Source: Actinorugispora endophytica (GTDB taxonomy: Bacteria; Actinomycetota; Actinomycetes; Streptosporangiales; Streptosporangiaceae). From it: 64,000 bases of DNA. The translations under genes and the position numbers were made by a program. The stretch covers positions 1 to 64,000 of the forward strand of contig NZ_SNYN01000018.1 of NCBI RefSeq assembly GCF_004363075.1, in the 5' to 3' direction. This document shows, piece after piece, positions 7,643 through 15,775 of this stretch (within the stretch, counting starts at the first letter, position 1; every line of letters begins with the position of its first letter). The notes under the pieces are model-generated. The model made no database searches and had not been told where the DNA came from. It saw only the letters and a program-made list of their open reading frames with translations.

Positions 7643-8326
7643 TCAGCCGGACATGACCGGCCCCCGCGCCGCGGTGTGCCGCGGCTGGGAGGGGGCCACC
7701 GGCGAGGCGATCAGGCCCCGGGAGACGGCGATGTTGGCGGCCTCCACCCGGGACTGGGCGCCGAGCTTGTCGAAGATGTTGCTCATGTGCCGCTTCACCG
7801 TCCCCTCGGTGATCTCCAGCCGCCGGGCGATCTGGTGGTTGCTCAGCCCCCGGGCGGCGAGCTGGAGCACCTGCTCCTCGCGCGGCGACAGCGGGCCCCT
7901 GGGCGAGGGGGCGGACAGGATGGCCGGCGACATCGACAGGGTGACGGTGCCGTTGGGGGTGGACGCCGAGCGCACCGCCGCGGCCAGCGCCCCGCCGGTC
8001 ACCGACTTGTGCAGGTAGCCGCGGATGCCCAGCGGCAGCAGCTCCTGGGCCAGCCGCGCGTCGTCGTACATGGTCAGCACCAGCACCTGCATGCGCGGGG
8101 CGGACTGGCGGAACCGGTGCAGGGTGGCCGCGGGCTGCTCGTTCCCGGGCATCTGGATGTCCAGCAGAGCGACGTCCGGCTGGTGCAGCGCGGCCAGCCG
8201 GAGGGCCTCGGACACGTCCCCGGCCACGGCGACCACCTCGAAGTCGTTCTCCATGTGCAGTAGTTCGGTGAGGGCGTTGCGCAGCAGTGTGTGGTCGTCG
8301 GCGAGCAGAATACGGATGCTGGACAT
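7643..8326 (-). CDS. NarL/FixJ-family response regulator
   Basis: A 227-residue two-domain regulator. The receiver domain (1-120) has the acidic pair Asp10-Asp11, the phosphoacceptor Asp56 in LLDIQMPG, the switch Thr85 in LTMYDD and Lys107 in LHKSVTGG. The LuxR-type helix-turn-helix occupies about 145-210 (LSPREEQVLQLAARGLSNHQIA). It lies 36 bp downstream of a histidine kinase gene on the same strand, so the two form a cognate pair. Being embedded in the biosynthetic cluster it may control it, but no target sites could be assigned. Confidence 0.93.
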   Translation of the reverse strand: MSSIRILLADDHTLLRNALTELLHMENDFEVVAVAGDVSEALRLAALHQPDVALLDIQMPGNEQPAATLHRFRQSAPRMQVLVLTMYDDARLAQELLPLGIRGYLHKSVTGGALAAAVRSASTPNGTVTLSMSPAILSAPSPRGPLSPREEQVLQLAARGLSNHQIARRLEITEGTVKRHMSNIFDKLGAQSRVEAANIAVSRGLIASPVAPSQPRHTAARGPVMSG

Positions 8327-8362
8327 GTTCTCCTGCCTGGTCAGGGGATTCCGGTGGGGTGG

Positions 8363-9496
8363 TCAACGGTTGCCCGCGTACTCGGCGGGGACGGGTGGGG
8401 GCGCCGCCGCCGGGGGCCGGGACGGGAGGGGCAGCGGAACGGACAGCCGCATCCGCGTCCCCTCGCCCGGGTTGCTCGTCAGCAGGTAGGCGCCGCCGAG
8501 CTCGGTCACGCGCCGGCGCATCGTGCGCAGGCCGCCGTGCGAGGCGGACGCCGCGTGCAGCAGGTCGAAGCCGAGGCCGTCGTCCTCGGCGTCCGCGTCG
8601 ACGCGGCCGGGCAGGATCCGGACCGCCACGCCGACGGACGAGGGCGACGCGTGGGCGAAGGAGTTGCGCAGGAACTCCCGGAGGACCAGGAACAGCTCCT
8701 CGCGGTGGCGGGCGGGCAGCCGCCCCTCGTCCCCGGAGACCTCGATGCGCAGGGGAACCCCGCGCAGGTTGAGGATCGAGGCGTCGTGCCGGAGCGAGGC
8801 GTCCAGCCCTTCGATCAGCTCGTCGGGGGAGAGCCCCGAGACGACGCGCTGGGTGAACCGGACGACCTCGTGCAGCGACTGCTCCAGCGCGGTGATGCGG
8901 TCGTCGGCGCCGCGGCCGGCCGCGGTCTCCGCGCGGTACAGCGCCAGGTGGCAGAAGGCCAGCGCCAGGCTGCTGCCGATGCGGTCGTGGATCTCCCCGG
9001 CGAGCCGGCTGCGGTGGTCGGTGTTGGCCTGCTCGACCTGGCGCAGCAGCTGGTCCTCGTGGGCCGCGGCCGCGGCCTGGACGCGCAGCGCGGTCGCGCG
9101 GTTGAGCTCGGCCGCGGCCCGGGCGAGCGCCGGGTGGCGCTCCTCGGCGGGCAGGGACGCGACGAGTTCGGCGAGCCGTTCGAGGGTCAGGTCGGTCAGC
9201 GTCGACATGGCGCGCAGGACGTCCACCAGCCGGGTCCGGGGGAGGTGCCGAGGAGCGGGGGAGAGGGCGGGGCCGAGCTGCGGGGCGGGCGCAGGGGCGC
9301 CGTCCGAGCGAAGCGCGCGGGCGCAGTCCAGGAGGATCAGCCGGGCGTGGTCGCGCGCGGCCAGCCACCGCTCGGGAACCATGCCCAGGGGGTTGGAGTC
9401 CTCCCAGAGGGCTGACAGGTAGCGGTCGAGAAGGGCGGTGACGGATTCCTCCAGTCGCTCGCCCAATATCGGTATTCCAAGGTTCGATTCCCCCAT
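8363..9496 (-). CDS. Soluble HisKA_3-type sensor histidine kinase
   Basis: A 377-residue kinase without transmembrane helices. The dimerisation and phosphoacceptor segment holds His170 in RLAGEIHDRIGSSLAL, typical of kinases partnered with NarL regulators. The ATPase part follows, with the N-box-like REFLRNSFAHA, the G1 box AEDDGLGF and a G2-like GEGTRMRL near the end. The roughly 160-residue N-terminal part has no recognised sensor domain, so the stimulus is likely cytosolic or delivered by a partner. The C-terminus is a Pro/Ala-rich tail. It precedes and probably controls the response regulator at 7643-8326. Confidence 0.92.
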   Translation of the reverse strand: MGESNLGIPILGERLEESVTALLDRYLSALWEDSNPLGMVPERWLAARDHARLILLDCARALRSDGAPAPAPQLGPALSPAPRHLPRTRLVDVLRAMSTLTDLTLERLAELVASLPAEERHPALARAAAELNRATALRVQAAAAAHEDQLLRQVEQANTDHRSRLAGEIHDRIGSSLALAFCHLALYRAETAAGRGADDRITALEQSLHEVVRFTQRVVSGLSPDELIEGLDASLRHDASILNLRGVPLRIEVSGDEGRLPARHREELFLVLREFLRNSFAHASPSSVGVAVRILPGRVDADAEDDGLGFDLLHAASASHGGLRTMRRRVTELGGAYLLTSNPGEGTRMRLSVPLPLPSRPPAAAPPPVPAEYAGNR

Positions 9497-9636
9497 GAGG
9501 GCCTCCGTATCGCGATCTGAACATCGGACGAGAAAAGACCCTGGCTGAGTCTCTTCCTCCTATTTCATGTCACGGCAAGGACAATATCAGTAAACCGGGA
9601 CACTTCGGGGGAATGTGTCGGCGTCAACTTTGTCGG

Positions 9637-9655
9637 CGGAGGAAATTAACCTCCG
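9637..9655. promoter_or_regulatory. Inverted repeat in the histidine-kinase promoter region
   Basis: In the 249-bp gap upstream of the kinase gene, CGGAGG and CCTCCG flank AAATTAA. It lies about 140 bp before the kinase start and may be an operator or the end of the preceding aldo/keto reductase transcript. An AT-rich stretch around 9575-9595 could hold the kinase promoter. Confidence 0.35.
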
Positions 9656-9745
9656 GTTACATTCGCTGATCCATATGGGGACCTGGTGAACCAGCCCTCG
9701 GGACAATTCAACCCTCGGGCTGATCCGGTGGTTATTTCGTTAAGT

Positions 9746-10780
9746 TCAGTAACGGCCTCCGATCGGGTCCGGGGCGCCGTCCAATTGTGCGATGTCCTTT
9801 TCGGTGAGGTCGAATGTGGCCGACGCCACATTTTCCTTCAGGTATTCGAGCCGCTTCGTCCCCGGAATCGGGATGACGTGGTCGCCCTGGGCCAGCACCC
9901 AGGCCAGGGCCGCCTGCGCCGGGGTGGCGCCGTGCCGCTCGGCGACCGAGCGCAGGACCTCGACGATCCGCAGGTTCGACGTCCGGGCCCCGGCGGCGAA
10001 GCGCGGGTTGGCGGCCCGGAAGTCCCCCTCCTCGAAGGAGGTCTCCGCGGTCACCGCCCCGGTCAGGAAGCCGCGCCCCAGCGGGGCGAACGGCACGAAG
10101 GCCGCGCCGTTGGCCGCGCACCAGGCCACGACGTCGCCGCCGGGGCCCTCCAGGCCCCCGCCGGCCGTGCCGGGGGTCCCGAAGCGCGCGTCGGCGGTCT
10201 CGGCGGTCCGGCCCAGAGCGGTCCGGGTCCACAGCGAGAGCTCGGACTGGACGGCGGCCACCGGATGCAGCGCGTGCGCCCGCCGGGCCTCGCCCACCGA
10301 CACCTCCGACAGGCCCAGGTGGCGCACCTTGCCCTCCCGGACCAGCTCGGCCATCGCGCCCCAGGTCTCCTCCAACGGGACGGCGGGATCGACGCGGTGC
10401 AGGTAGTACAGGTCGATGACGTCCGTCCCGAGCCTGCGCAGGCTCGCCTCCACGGCCCGGCGCAGCCTGGCGGGGGAGGCGTCGCGGCGCATGGACTTGG
10501 TGGCCAGGTCCTCGACCACCAGGCCGGCCTTGGTCGCCAGGAACACCTCCTCGCGCCGCCCCGCGACGGCGCGGCCCACGAGCGCCTCGTTGTGGCCGTC
10601 GCCGTACACGTCGGCGGTGTCCAGGAAATCCGCGCCCAGGTCCAGGGCGGTGCGGATCAGCTCCACGGAGCGGTCGTCGTCGCGCTGGGACTCGGTGTAG
10701 GCCCAGCTCATGCCCATGCATCCCAGGCCGACAGCGCCCACCTCCCGGCCGGCCGGGGTGAAGGTCCGTGTCCGCATCAT
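9746..10780 (-). CDS. Aldo/keto reductase
   Basis: A 344-residue NADPH-dependent (beta/alpha)8 oxidoreductase. Catalytic elements are visible: FLDTADVYGDG with Asp and Tyr, KAGLVVED with the Lys region and LYYLHRVD with His. The cofactor end reads VIPIPGTKRLEYLKEN. An extra Gly-rich stretch of about 25 residues (TADARFGTPGTAGGG) interrupts the barrel after WTRTALGR, which is longer than in most relatives. Two adjacent Met codons can start it. It follows the FAD monooxygenase by 21 bp and is likely in the same transcript, fitting a tailoring reductase. The substrate is unknown. Confidence 0.88.
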   Translation of the reverse strand: MMRTRTFTPAGREVGAVGLGCMGMSWAYTESQRDDDRSVELIRTALDLGADFLDTADVYGDGHNEALVGRAVAGRREEVFLATKAGLVVEDLATKSMRRDASPARLRRAVEASLRRLGTDVIDLYYLHRVDPAVPLEETWGAMAELVREGKVRHLGLSEVSVGEARRAHALHPVAAVQSELSLWTRTALGRTAETADARFGTPGTAGGGLEGPGGDVVAWCAANGAAFVPFAPLGRGFLTGAVTAETSFEEGDFRAANPRFAAGARTSNLRIVEVLRSVAERHGATPAQAALAWVLAQGDHVIPIPGTKRLEYLKENVASATFDLTEKDIAQLDGAPDPIGGRY

Positions 10781-10801
10781 GCGTCTCGCTCTCTGTCTCG
10801 G

Positions 10802-12412
10802 TCAGGCGGTCCGGGCCGCGGTCGCGGCGGCCGGGGTCAGGGGGTCGGTGAGGGGCTCGGGACGCAGGCGCAGCGCCGCCAGCACGCCGGGCAGGTCCGC
10901 GGAGCGCTCGGGGGCGAGCGAGGCCAGCAGGTGGCCGTCGTGCCGCACCACCGCGACGGCCGGGGCGCCGCCCAGGACCGCGGCGAACGGGCCGTCCCCG
11001 GCGGGAACCTCGACCACGGCGGCGTCCGACGCCGCGGCGCGCACCGCCGACACGGTCCCGGCCCACCCGGGTCGGGGCCGCTGTCCGGGCCACAGCAGCA
11101 CGGTCAGGGCGTCCGCCGCCACCCGCGCCCACGCGCGGCCGTCGGGGCCGGCCGCGCGCCCGGCGGGCGGGAGGGCGGTGGGCAGGACGGGGAGCCGGAC
11201 GCCGGGGAGCGGGCGCCGCCCGCGGGCGGCGGGCGCGGCGTCCGCGGGCGGGTAGCGCACGTCGGTCTGCGCGATGAGGGGGGCGATGGTCCGCTGCACC
11301 AGCCCGGTGGCCGTCGCGGTGCGGAAGACCGCGTCGCGCACCGCGATCTGGGCGGGCCTGCGGAACATCCCCCACCGGGTCTGGCGCGCCGTGGACCGGG
11401 CGACCGTGTGCGCGGCGCCCCGCCGCTCCCGGTCGTAACCGGTCAGAACGTCCTCTGGGAGCGCTCCCCGTAGGACGCCGCCGAGCCGCCAGCCGAGGTT
11501 GACGGCGTCCTGCAGGCCGGTGTTCATGCCCTGCGCGCCGGCCGGGCTCATGATGTGGGCGGAGTCCCCGGCCAGCAGGAAGCGGCCGTCCCGGAACCGC
11601 TCGGCGATCCTGGCGTGCACCCGGAACGTGGTGCTGAAGCGCAGCTCGCCCAGGACGTTGCGCCCGGGGGCGCGCTCGTCCACGATCGACTGGAAGAACT
11701 CGCGCGAGGGCGGGGTGTCGTCCTCGGGGTGCGGCACGCTCACCGCGACCCGGCACACGTTCGAGCCCAGCGGGCCCAGGGCCAGGCTCCCGTTCTCGGT
11801 GTAGCAGTAGCTCACCACGTTCATCGGGACCGGGCCGCTCACCTCGGCGTCGGTGATGGCGAAGCTCACGTCGAACTGCTCGCCCTCGAAGGAGATGCCC
11901 AGCAGCTTGCGCAGCGTGCTGTGCGCGCCGTCGGCGCCGACCAGCCACGGGGGGGCGACCTCCTCGGTGGCGCCGTCGGAGTGCTCCAGGACGACGGCGG
12001 GGCGCGGCCCCTCCTCGCCGGAGAGGGCGACCAGCCGGGTCCCGTGCTCGATCTTCCCGCCGAGCTCGGCGAGGCGCTCCTCGATGATCTCCTCGGTGGT
12101 GCTCTGCGGGATCCCCACCGCGAACGGGTACGGGGTGTCGGTGAGCCGGTTCATCCAGGCCGTGCCGAGCGGGCGCCCGCTGGAGAAGTACGCGACGCCG
12201 TCCAGGCGGTGCCCGCTCTGCACCAGGCGGTCGCTCAGGCCGGTTCGGTTCAGCAGTTCCAGCAGCCGCGGCCACATGACGGTCGCCCTGGAGTGCGCGG
12301 AGTGCCCTCGGGCGGCGTCGATCAGCCGGACGGGGACGCCCTGCTGGAGGAGCTCGCACGCCAGCACCATGCCCACGGGGCCGGCGCCCACGATCATTAC
12401 CGGATCGGTCAT
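10802..12412 (-). CDS. FAD-dependent aromatic-type monooxygenase
   Basis: A 536-residue class A flavoprotein hydroxylase. The Rossmann motif is VGAGPVGM at residues 6-13, the mid motif is LVGADGAHSTLRK, and the FAD ribityl motif is LLAGDSAHIMSPAGAQGMN. The C-terminal 150 residues form the thioredoxin-like extension of RdmE/MhpA-type enzymes. The ATG at 12412 follows AGAGG. Such enzymes hydroxylate or epoxidise phenolic or polyketide substrates with NADPH and oxygen. It is the first gene of a minus-strand pair with the aldo/keto reductase and divergent from the exporter, so it is a likely tailoring enzyme of the cluster. Confidence 0.92.
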   Translation of the reverse strand: MTDPVMIVGAGPVGMVLACELLQQGVPVRLIDAARGHSAHSRATVMWPRLLELLNRTGLSDRLVQSGHRLDGVAYFSSGRPLGTAWMNRLTDTPYPFAVGIPQSTTEEIIEERLAELGGKIEHGTRLVALSGEEGPRPAVVLEHSDGATEEVAPPWLVGADGAHSTLRKLLGISFEGEQFDVSFAITDAEVSGPVPMNVVSYCYTENGSLALGPLGSNVCRVAVSVPHPEDDTPPSREFFQSIVDERAPGRNVLGELRFSTTFRVHARIAERFRDGRFLLAGDSAHIMSPAGAQGMNTGLQDAVNLGWRLGGVLRGALPEDVLTGYDRERRGAAHTVARSTARQTRWGMFRRPAQIAVRDAVFRTATATGLVQRTIAPLIAQTDVRYPPADAAPAARGRRPLPGVRLPVLPTALPPAGRAAGPDGRAWARVAADALTVLLWPGQRPRPGWAGTVSAVRAAASDAAVVEVPAGDGPFAAVLGGAPAVAVVRHDGHLLASLAPERSADLPGVLAALRLRPEPLTDPLTPAAATAARTA

Positions 12413-12979
12413 GACACACACCTCTCGCCCGTCGGTGTCGACGGGGTCGGTCGTCGGATGCGGAGATCTTTCGAGGCGACACCGGGGCAAGGGGTCGGAC
12501 GCGCGTTCGCGGTACTGTCCGGGACCGCGCTCGCCGGGGGATCGCTGCGCCAGAACGCTAACCGAGGCGGGGCTACGGACGGTCGGACGGTTCAACCGAA
12601 GAGGTGGTCTGATGTCTCCAAAGCAACAGTCGGGGGCCCTTGTAGTGCCATACCACCCGAGACCGGTCCAGGCGTAGCGTCTGTTGCGCGGTGGTTCCGA
12701 GCGAACCGCCGGTGACTGGTGAGGGCGGCTTCGTCGCAGCTCAGGGCCTGTCCTGTTGGCCGGTTCGGTGTTTCGCCGCGTGCTTCGGCGGTGTGGCCGG
12801 TTCGCTCTCCCAGGTCCATCCGCATCCCCCGTCGGTCTCGGTCGACATCGCTAAGCTATCAGAATCCTTATGCGAAACAGAACCTTGTCCTTGACGTTAT
12901 CTCCCGACTCTGATTCCCTTGCCCTAGCTATCAGGGTCCTTACCCTTAAAAGTCTTCTGTGTTAACGAAGGGTCCGAAT
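12413..12979. promoter_or_regulatory. Large divergent intergenic region between monooxygenase and exporter
   Basis: A 567-bp space with no gene I can support. Its left half is GC-rich. The right end (about 12850-12975) is distinctly AT-richer and contains TTGACG at 12890-12895, suited to a promoter for the exporter, plus the direct repeat listed separately. Short open frames here have no family resemblance and no good ribosome sites. Confidence 0.5.
12854..12942 (+). repeat. 17-bp direct repeat upstream of the exporter gene
   Basis: AGCTATCAGAATCCTTA at 12854-12870 recurs as AGCTATCAGGGTCCTTA at 12926-12942, with 15 of 17 bases the same and starts 72 bp apart. The second copy ends 37 bp before the exporter ATG. 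Two near-identical sites in an AT-rich promoter suggest binding sites for a regulator such as the SARP or the two-component regulator. This is inference. Confidence 0.55.
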
Positions 12980-14557
12980 ATGACGTCCAGTGTCGCGGAG
13001 CCGTCCAGGCGCCGCCCCCGGCCCATGCTCACGCTGGCGGTGGTGTGCGGCGCGATCGTGCTCGTGCCGGTCACCGCCACCGGCGCGTCCGTCGCGATCC
13101 CCGACATCAGCGGGGACCTCGACGCGGGACTGGCCGAGGCGCAGTGGGTGGTCAACGCCTTCTTCCTCACCTTCGCCGCCTTCATGGCCATCACCGGCTC
13201 CCTCGCCGACCTGACCGGCCGGCGCCGGATGTTCGCGGGCGGGGTCGCGCTGTTCTGCGCCTCCATGCTGGTGGCCGCCTTCGCCTTCGACACGGCCGTC
13301 CTGGTCGGGGCGCGGGTCCTGGCCGGGATCGGCGCCGCCGCCGCGACCACCGGCGGCAGCGCGGTCCTGGCGCAGACCTTCACGGGCCAGGCCCGCATGC
13401 GGGCCTTCGCCTTCTTCGGCACCGCCATCGGGGTGGGCCTGGCCTTCGGCCCCCTGGTCGCCGGGGTGCTGGTGACCTCGCTCGGCGGCTGGCGCGGCTT
13501 CTTCCTCGCGGCGGCCCTGGTCCTGCTCCCGGTGCTGGCGGCGGTCCCGCTGCTCAGGGAGTCGCGCGACCCCGACGCGGCCGGGGTGGACTGGGCCGGC
13601 GCCGTCACCTTCACGGCGGGCCTGTCGCTGTTCGTCCTGGCCCTGGTCCAAGGGGGGCAGCTGGGCTGGACGCACCCGCTGGTCATCGGCGCCCTGGTCC
13701 TGTTCGTCGTGCTCATGGCGGCTTTCGCGCTGATCGAGCGGCGCGTCGCCCGGCCGATGTTCGACGTCTCGCTGTTCGGCCGGCCCCGCTTCCTGGCGAT
13801 CTGCGCGATGCCGATCCTGCTGGCCTTCGGGTTCGTCGCGCTGCTCATCGTGCTGCCGCCGTACTTCATGTCCGTGGACGGGGTCAGCGCCCAGCACGCC
13901 GGACTCCTGCTGGTCCTGCTCACGGGACCCACGCTGGTGGTCCCCACGCTCGTGGGCTTCGTCGCGGGCCGCGTCTCCCAGCGGGTCCTGCTGGTGCTGA
14001 CCATGCTCCTGGTGGCGGGCGGCAGCGCCTGGCTCACCGTCATCGAGCCCGGCCTGGGCGTGCCGGTGCTGGCCGGGCCGCTCCTCACCATCGGCACCGG
14101 ATTCGGCATCTCGCTGGCCATCCTGGACGGCGCCGCCGTCTCCTCGGTGGAACCGGCCCGGGCCGGGATGGCGGCGGGCATGTTCAACACCATGCGGCTG
14201 ACCGGCGAGGCCGTGTCCATCGCGGTCATCGGCGCCGTGCTGGCGACCGTCACCCGGAGCGGACTGGCGGGCGAGCTGGGCGGCGGCGACGCACAGGCGA
14301 TGACGGACCGGCTGCTCCAGGGCGACATGGCGGGAGCCGTCGCGGCGGCGCCCGCGGGCGCCGCCGACGCCGTCGGCCTGGCGGGAGCCGCCTACACCGA
14401 CGCCATGCACGTCGCGCTGTGGGCCGTCGCCGCCATGTCGCTGCTGGGCGCCGTCGCCGTGGGCGCGCTCATGGGCGGCACGCCGCCCGGGGCGCGGGAG
14501 TCCGGCGACGCGGAGGCGGTCGGGGACGAGGACCGGGAGCCCGCGCTCGCGGACTGA
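12980..14557 (+). CDS. DHA2-type MFS drug/metabolite exporter
   Basis: A 525-residue major facilitator with about 14 hydrophobic helices. It shows the loop 2-3 motif GSLADLTGRRRMF, the helix 4 region LVGARVLAGIGAAAATTGG and the antiporter motif region GVGLAFGPLVAGVL in helix 5. Such proteins export antibiotics by proton exchange in the cytoplasmic membrane. ATG 12980 (with GAAGGG upstream) is preferred to an in-frame GTG 21 bases earlier. It lies between tailoring genes and the SARP gene, so it is the likely exporter and self-resistance determinant of the polyketide cluster. Confidence 0.92.
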   Translation: MTSSVAEPSRRRPRPMLTLAVVCGAIVLVPVTATGASVAIPDISGDLDAGLAEAQWVVNAFFLTFAAFMAITGSLADLTGRRRMFAGGVALFCASMLVAAFAFDTAVLVGARVLAGIGAAAATTGGSAVLAQTFTGQARMRAFAFFGTAIGVGLAFGPLVAGVLVTSLGGWRGFFLAAALVLLPVLAAVPLLRESRDPDAAGVDWAGAVTFTAGLSLFVLALVQGGQLGWTHPLVIGALVLFVVLMAAFALIERRVARPMFDVSLFGRPRFLAICAMPILLAFGFVALLIVLPPYFMSVDGVSAQHAGLLLVLLTGPTLVVPTLVGFVAGRVSQRVLLVLTMLLVAGGSAWLTVIEPGLGVPVLAGPLLTIGTGFGISLAILDGAAVSSVEPARAGMAAGMFNTMRLTGEAVSIAVIGAVLATVTRSGLAGELGGGDAQAMTDRLLQGDMAGAVAAAPAGAADAVGLAGAAYTDAMHVALWAVAAMSLLGAVAVGALMGGTPPGARESGDAEAVGDEDREPALAD

Positions 14558-14583
14558 CACCGCGAGGGCGTGCGCTCTGACAG

Positions 14584-14630
14584 GGGAGCGTCCCGGCGCG
14601 GACTTTGGCCGCCGCGCCCGGGACGCTCCC
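14584..14630 (+). terminator. Long hairpin between exporter and SARP genes
   Basis: GGGAGCGTCCCG at 14584-14595 pairs with CGGGACGCTCCC at 14619-14630, and the stem continues inward imperfectly. It lies 27 bp after the exporter stop and would separate it from the SARP gene. Confidence 0.7.
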
Positions 14631-14687
14631 GCCGTCGTTTCGAGGGCGGGGCGGCGTCGGCCCCCCGCCCACCGGGAGGGAAGTCGG

Positions 14688-15470
14688 ATGGTGCCGGTGG
14701 AGATCGGGTTCTCCGTGCTCGGGGGGCTGCGGATGACCGTGGACGGAGCGGTCCACGAACCCAGGGGGCCCAAGGTCAACAGCCTGCTGGCCGTCCTGCT
14801 GCTGCGGCTCGGCCGGACCGTGGACGTCGGATCGCTCGTCGACGAGCTCTGGGAGGATGACCCGCCCCGCCGCCCGGTGACCACCCTGCGCACGCACGTC
14901 TACCACCTGAGGCGCTTCCTGGGCGGGGCCGCCGGGCGGCGGGGCGAGGAGCTGCTCGCGACCCGGCGCTCCGGCTACCTGCTGCGCGCCGAACCCCACC
15001 GGCTCGACTCCGAGGTGTTCACCCGGATGGCCGGAACCGGCCGCGCCCTGCTCGGGCAGGGGCGCCACGCGGAGGCGGCCCGCAACGCCCGCGCCGCCCT
15101 GGAGCTGTGGCGGGGGCGGCCCCTGGAGAACGCGTCGGCCGGCCCGCTGCTGCGCGGCCAGGCGCGCAGGCTCGACGAGCTGCGCCTCCAGGTGGTCGAG
15201 CAGCGGATCGAGGCCGAGATGCGGCTCGGCGCGCACCGCGAACTCGTCTCCGAGCTGCGCGGACTGGTCTCGGACCACCCGCTCAACGAGTGGTTCCACG
15301 CGCGCCTGATCGAGGCGCTGGAACGCTCGGGCCGCCGCGCGGACGCGGTGCGCGCCTTCCACGAGCTGTGCGCCGTCCTCGACGCCGAACTCGGCGTCGG
15401 CCCGTCCGAGGAGCTGCGCGGCCTCCACCACCGCATCCTCACCGGCGCCCCCTCCCCCCGGGCGGCCTGA
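14688..15470 (+). CDS. SARP-family pathway activator
   Basis: A 260-residue activator of the ActII-ORF4/DnrI class. The N-terminal OmpR-like winged helix (about 8-100) contains GPKVNSLLAVLLLRLGRTV and TTLRTHVYHLRRFL. The bacterial transcriptional activation domain follows (about 105-255), with LDSEVFTRM, HPLNEWFHARLIEALERSGRRADAVRAF and ELGVGPSEELRGLHHRIL. No NB-ARC or TPR extension is present. The ATG follows GGGAGGG. SARPs bind direct heptamer repeats and recruit RNA polymerase to polyketide promoters. The targets are most likely the 4630-4922 and 12413-12979 regions. Confidence 0.95.
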   Translation: MVPVEIGFSVLGGLRMTVDGAVHEPRGPKVNSLLAVLLLRLGRTVDVGSLVDELWEDDPPRRPVTTLRTHVYHLRRFLGGAAGRRGEELLATRRSGYLLRAEPHRLDSEVFTRMAGTGRALLGQGRHAEAARNARAALELWRGRPLENASAGPLLRGQARRLDELRLQVVEQRIEAEMRLGAHRELVSELRGLVSDHPLNEWFHARLIEALERSGRRADAVRAFHELCAVLDAELGVGPSEELRGLHHRILTGAPSPRAA

Positions 15471-15477
15471 GCACCGC

Positions 15478-15558
15478 CGGCCTCCCCCCGATCGTGGCCC
15501 CTCCGGGGTCTCAGAAGCGGTCGAGCCCCCGGAGGGGCCACGATCGGCGGGGAGGCCG
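15478..15558. terminator. Long palindrome between converging SARP and accE genes
   Basis: A stem of about 30 bp: GATCGTGGCCCCTCCGGGG within 15478-15508 pairs with 15527-15558. The loop TCTCAGAAGCGGTCGAG resembles that of the palindrome at 49072-49141. It sits between converging genes and can act as a bidirectional terminator. Confidence 0.75.
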
Positions 15559-15560
15559 CC

Positions 15561-15761
15561 TCACCCCCACGCGGCCGGGGGGCGGTAGCGGGCGGGTCGG
15601 GCCCAGGCGGGGCGGAGCGGGGGAGGCGGGGCCCCGCCGTCGTCCGCGCCGCCCGCGGCGGCGGCCAGGACGGCGAGGAGCACCGCGAGTTCGACGTCGT
15701 CGGGCTTTCCCCGCACCACCCGAAACACCGGGCGGGGCGGGTCGGACGGTACGTCCCGCAT
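15561..15761 (-). CDS. accE: Acyl-CoA carboxylase epsilon subunit
   Basis: A 66-residue protein with the epsilon-subunit signature: a short N-terminus, then FRVVRGKPDDVELAVLLAVLAAA and a Pro/Ala/Trp-rich tail ending ARYRPPAAWG. The ATG lies 15 bp downstream of accD on the same strand. Actinobacterial acyl-CoA carboxylases need this small subunit to stabilise the alpha-beta complex. It is easily missed because of its size. Confidence 0.88.
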   Translation of the reverse strand: MRDVPSDPPRPVFRVVRGKPDDVELAVLLAVLAAAAGGADDGGAPPPPLRPAWARPARYRPPAAWG

Positions 15762-15775
15762 GGTGGGTCCGCCTC

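Noticed and set aside
12592-12825. A 77-codon minus-strand frame in the monooxygenase-exporter gap
   Set aside because: No recognisable family, no good ribosome site, and overlapping frames on both strands of equal quality. A transposase remnant was considered, but no catalytic motif was found.
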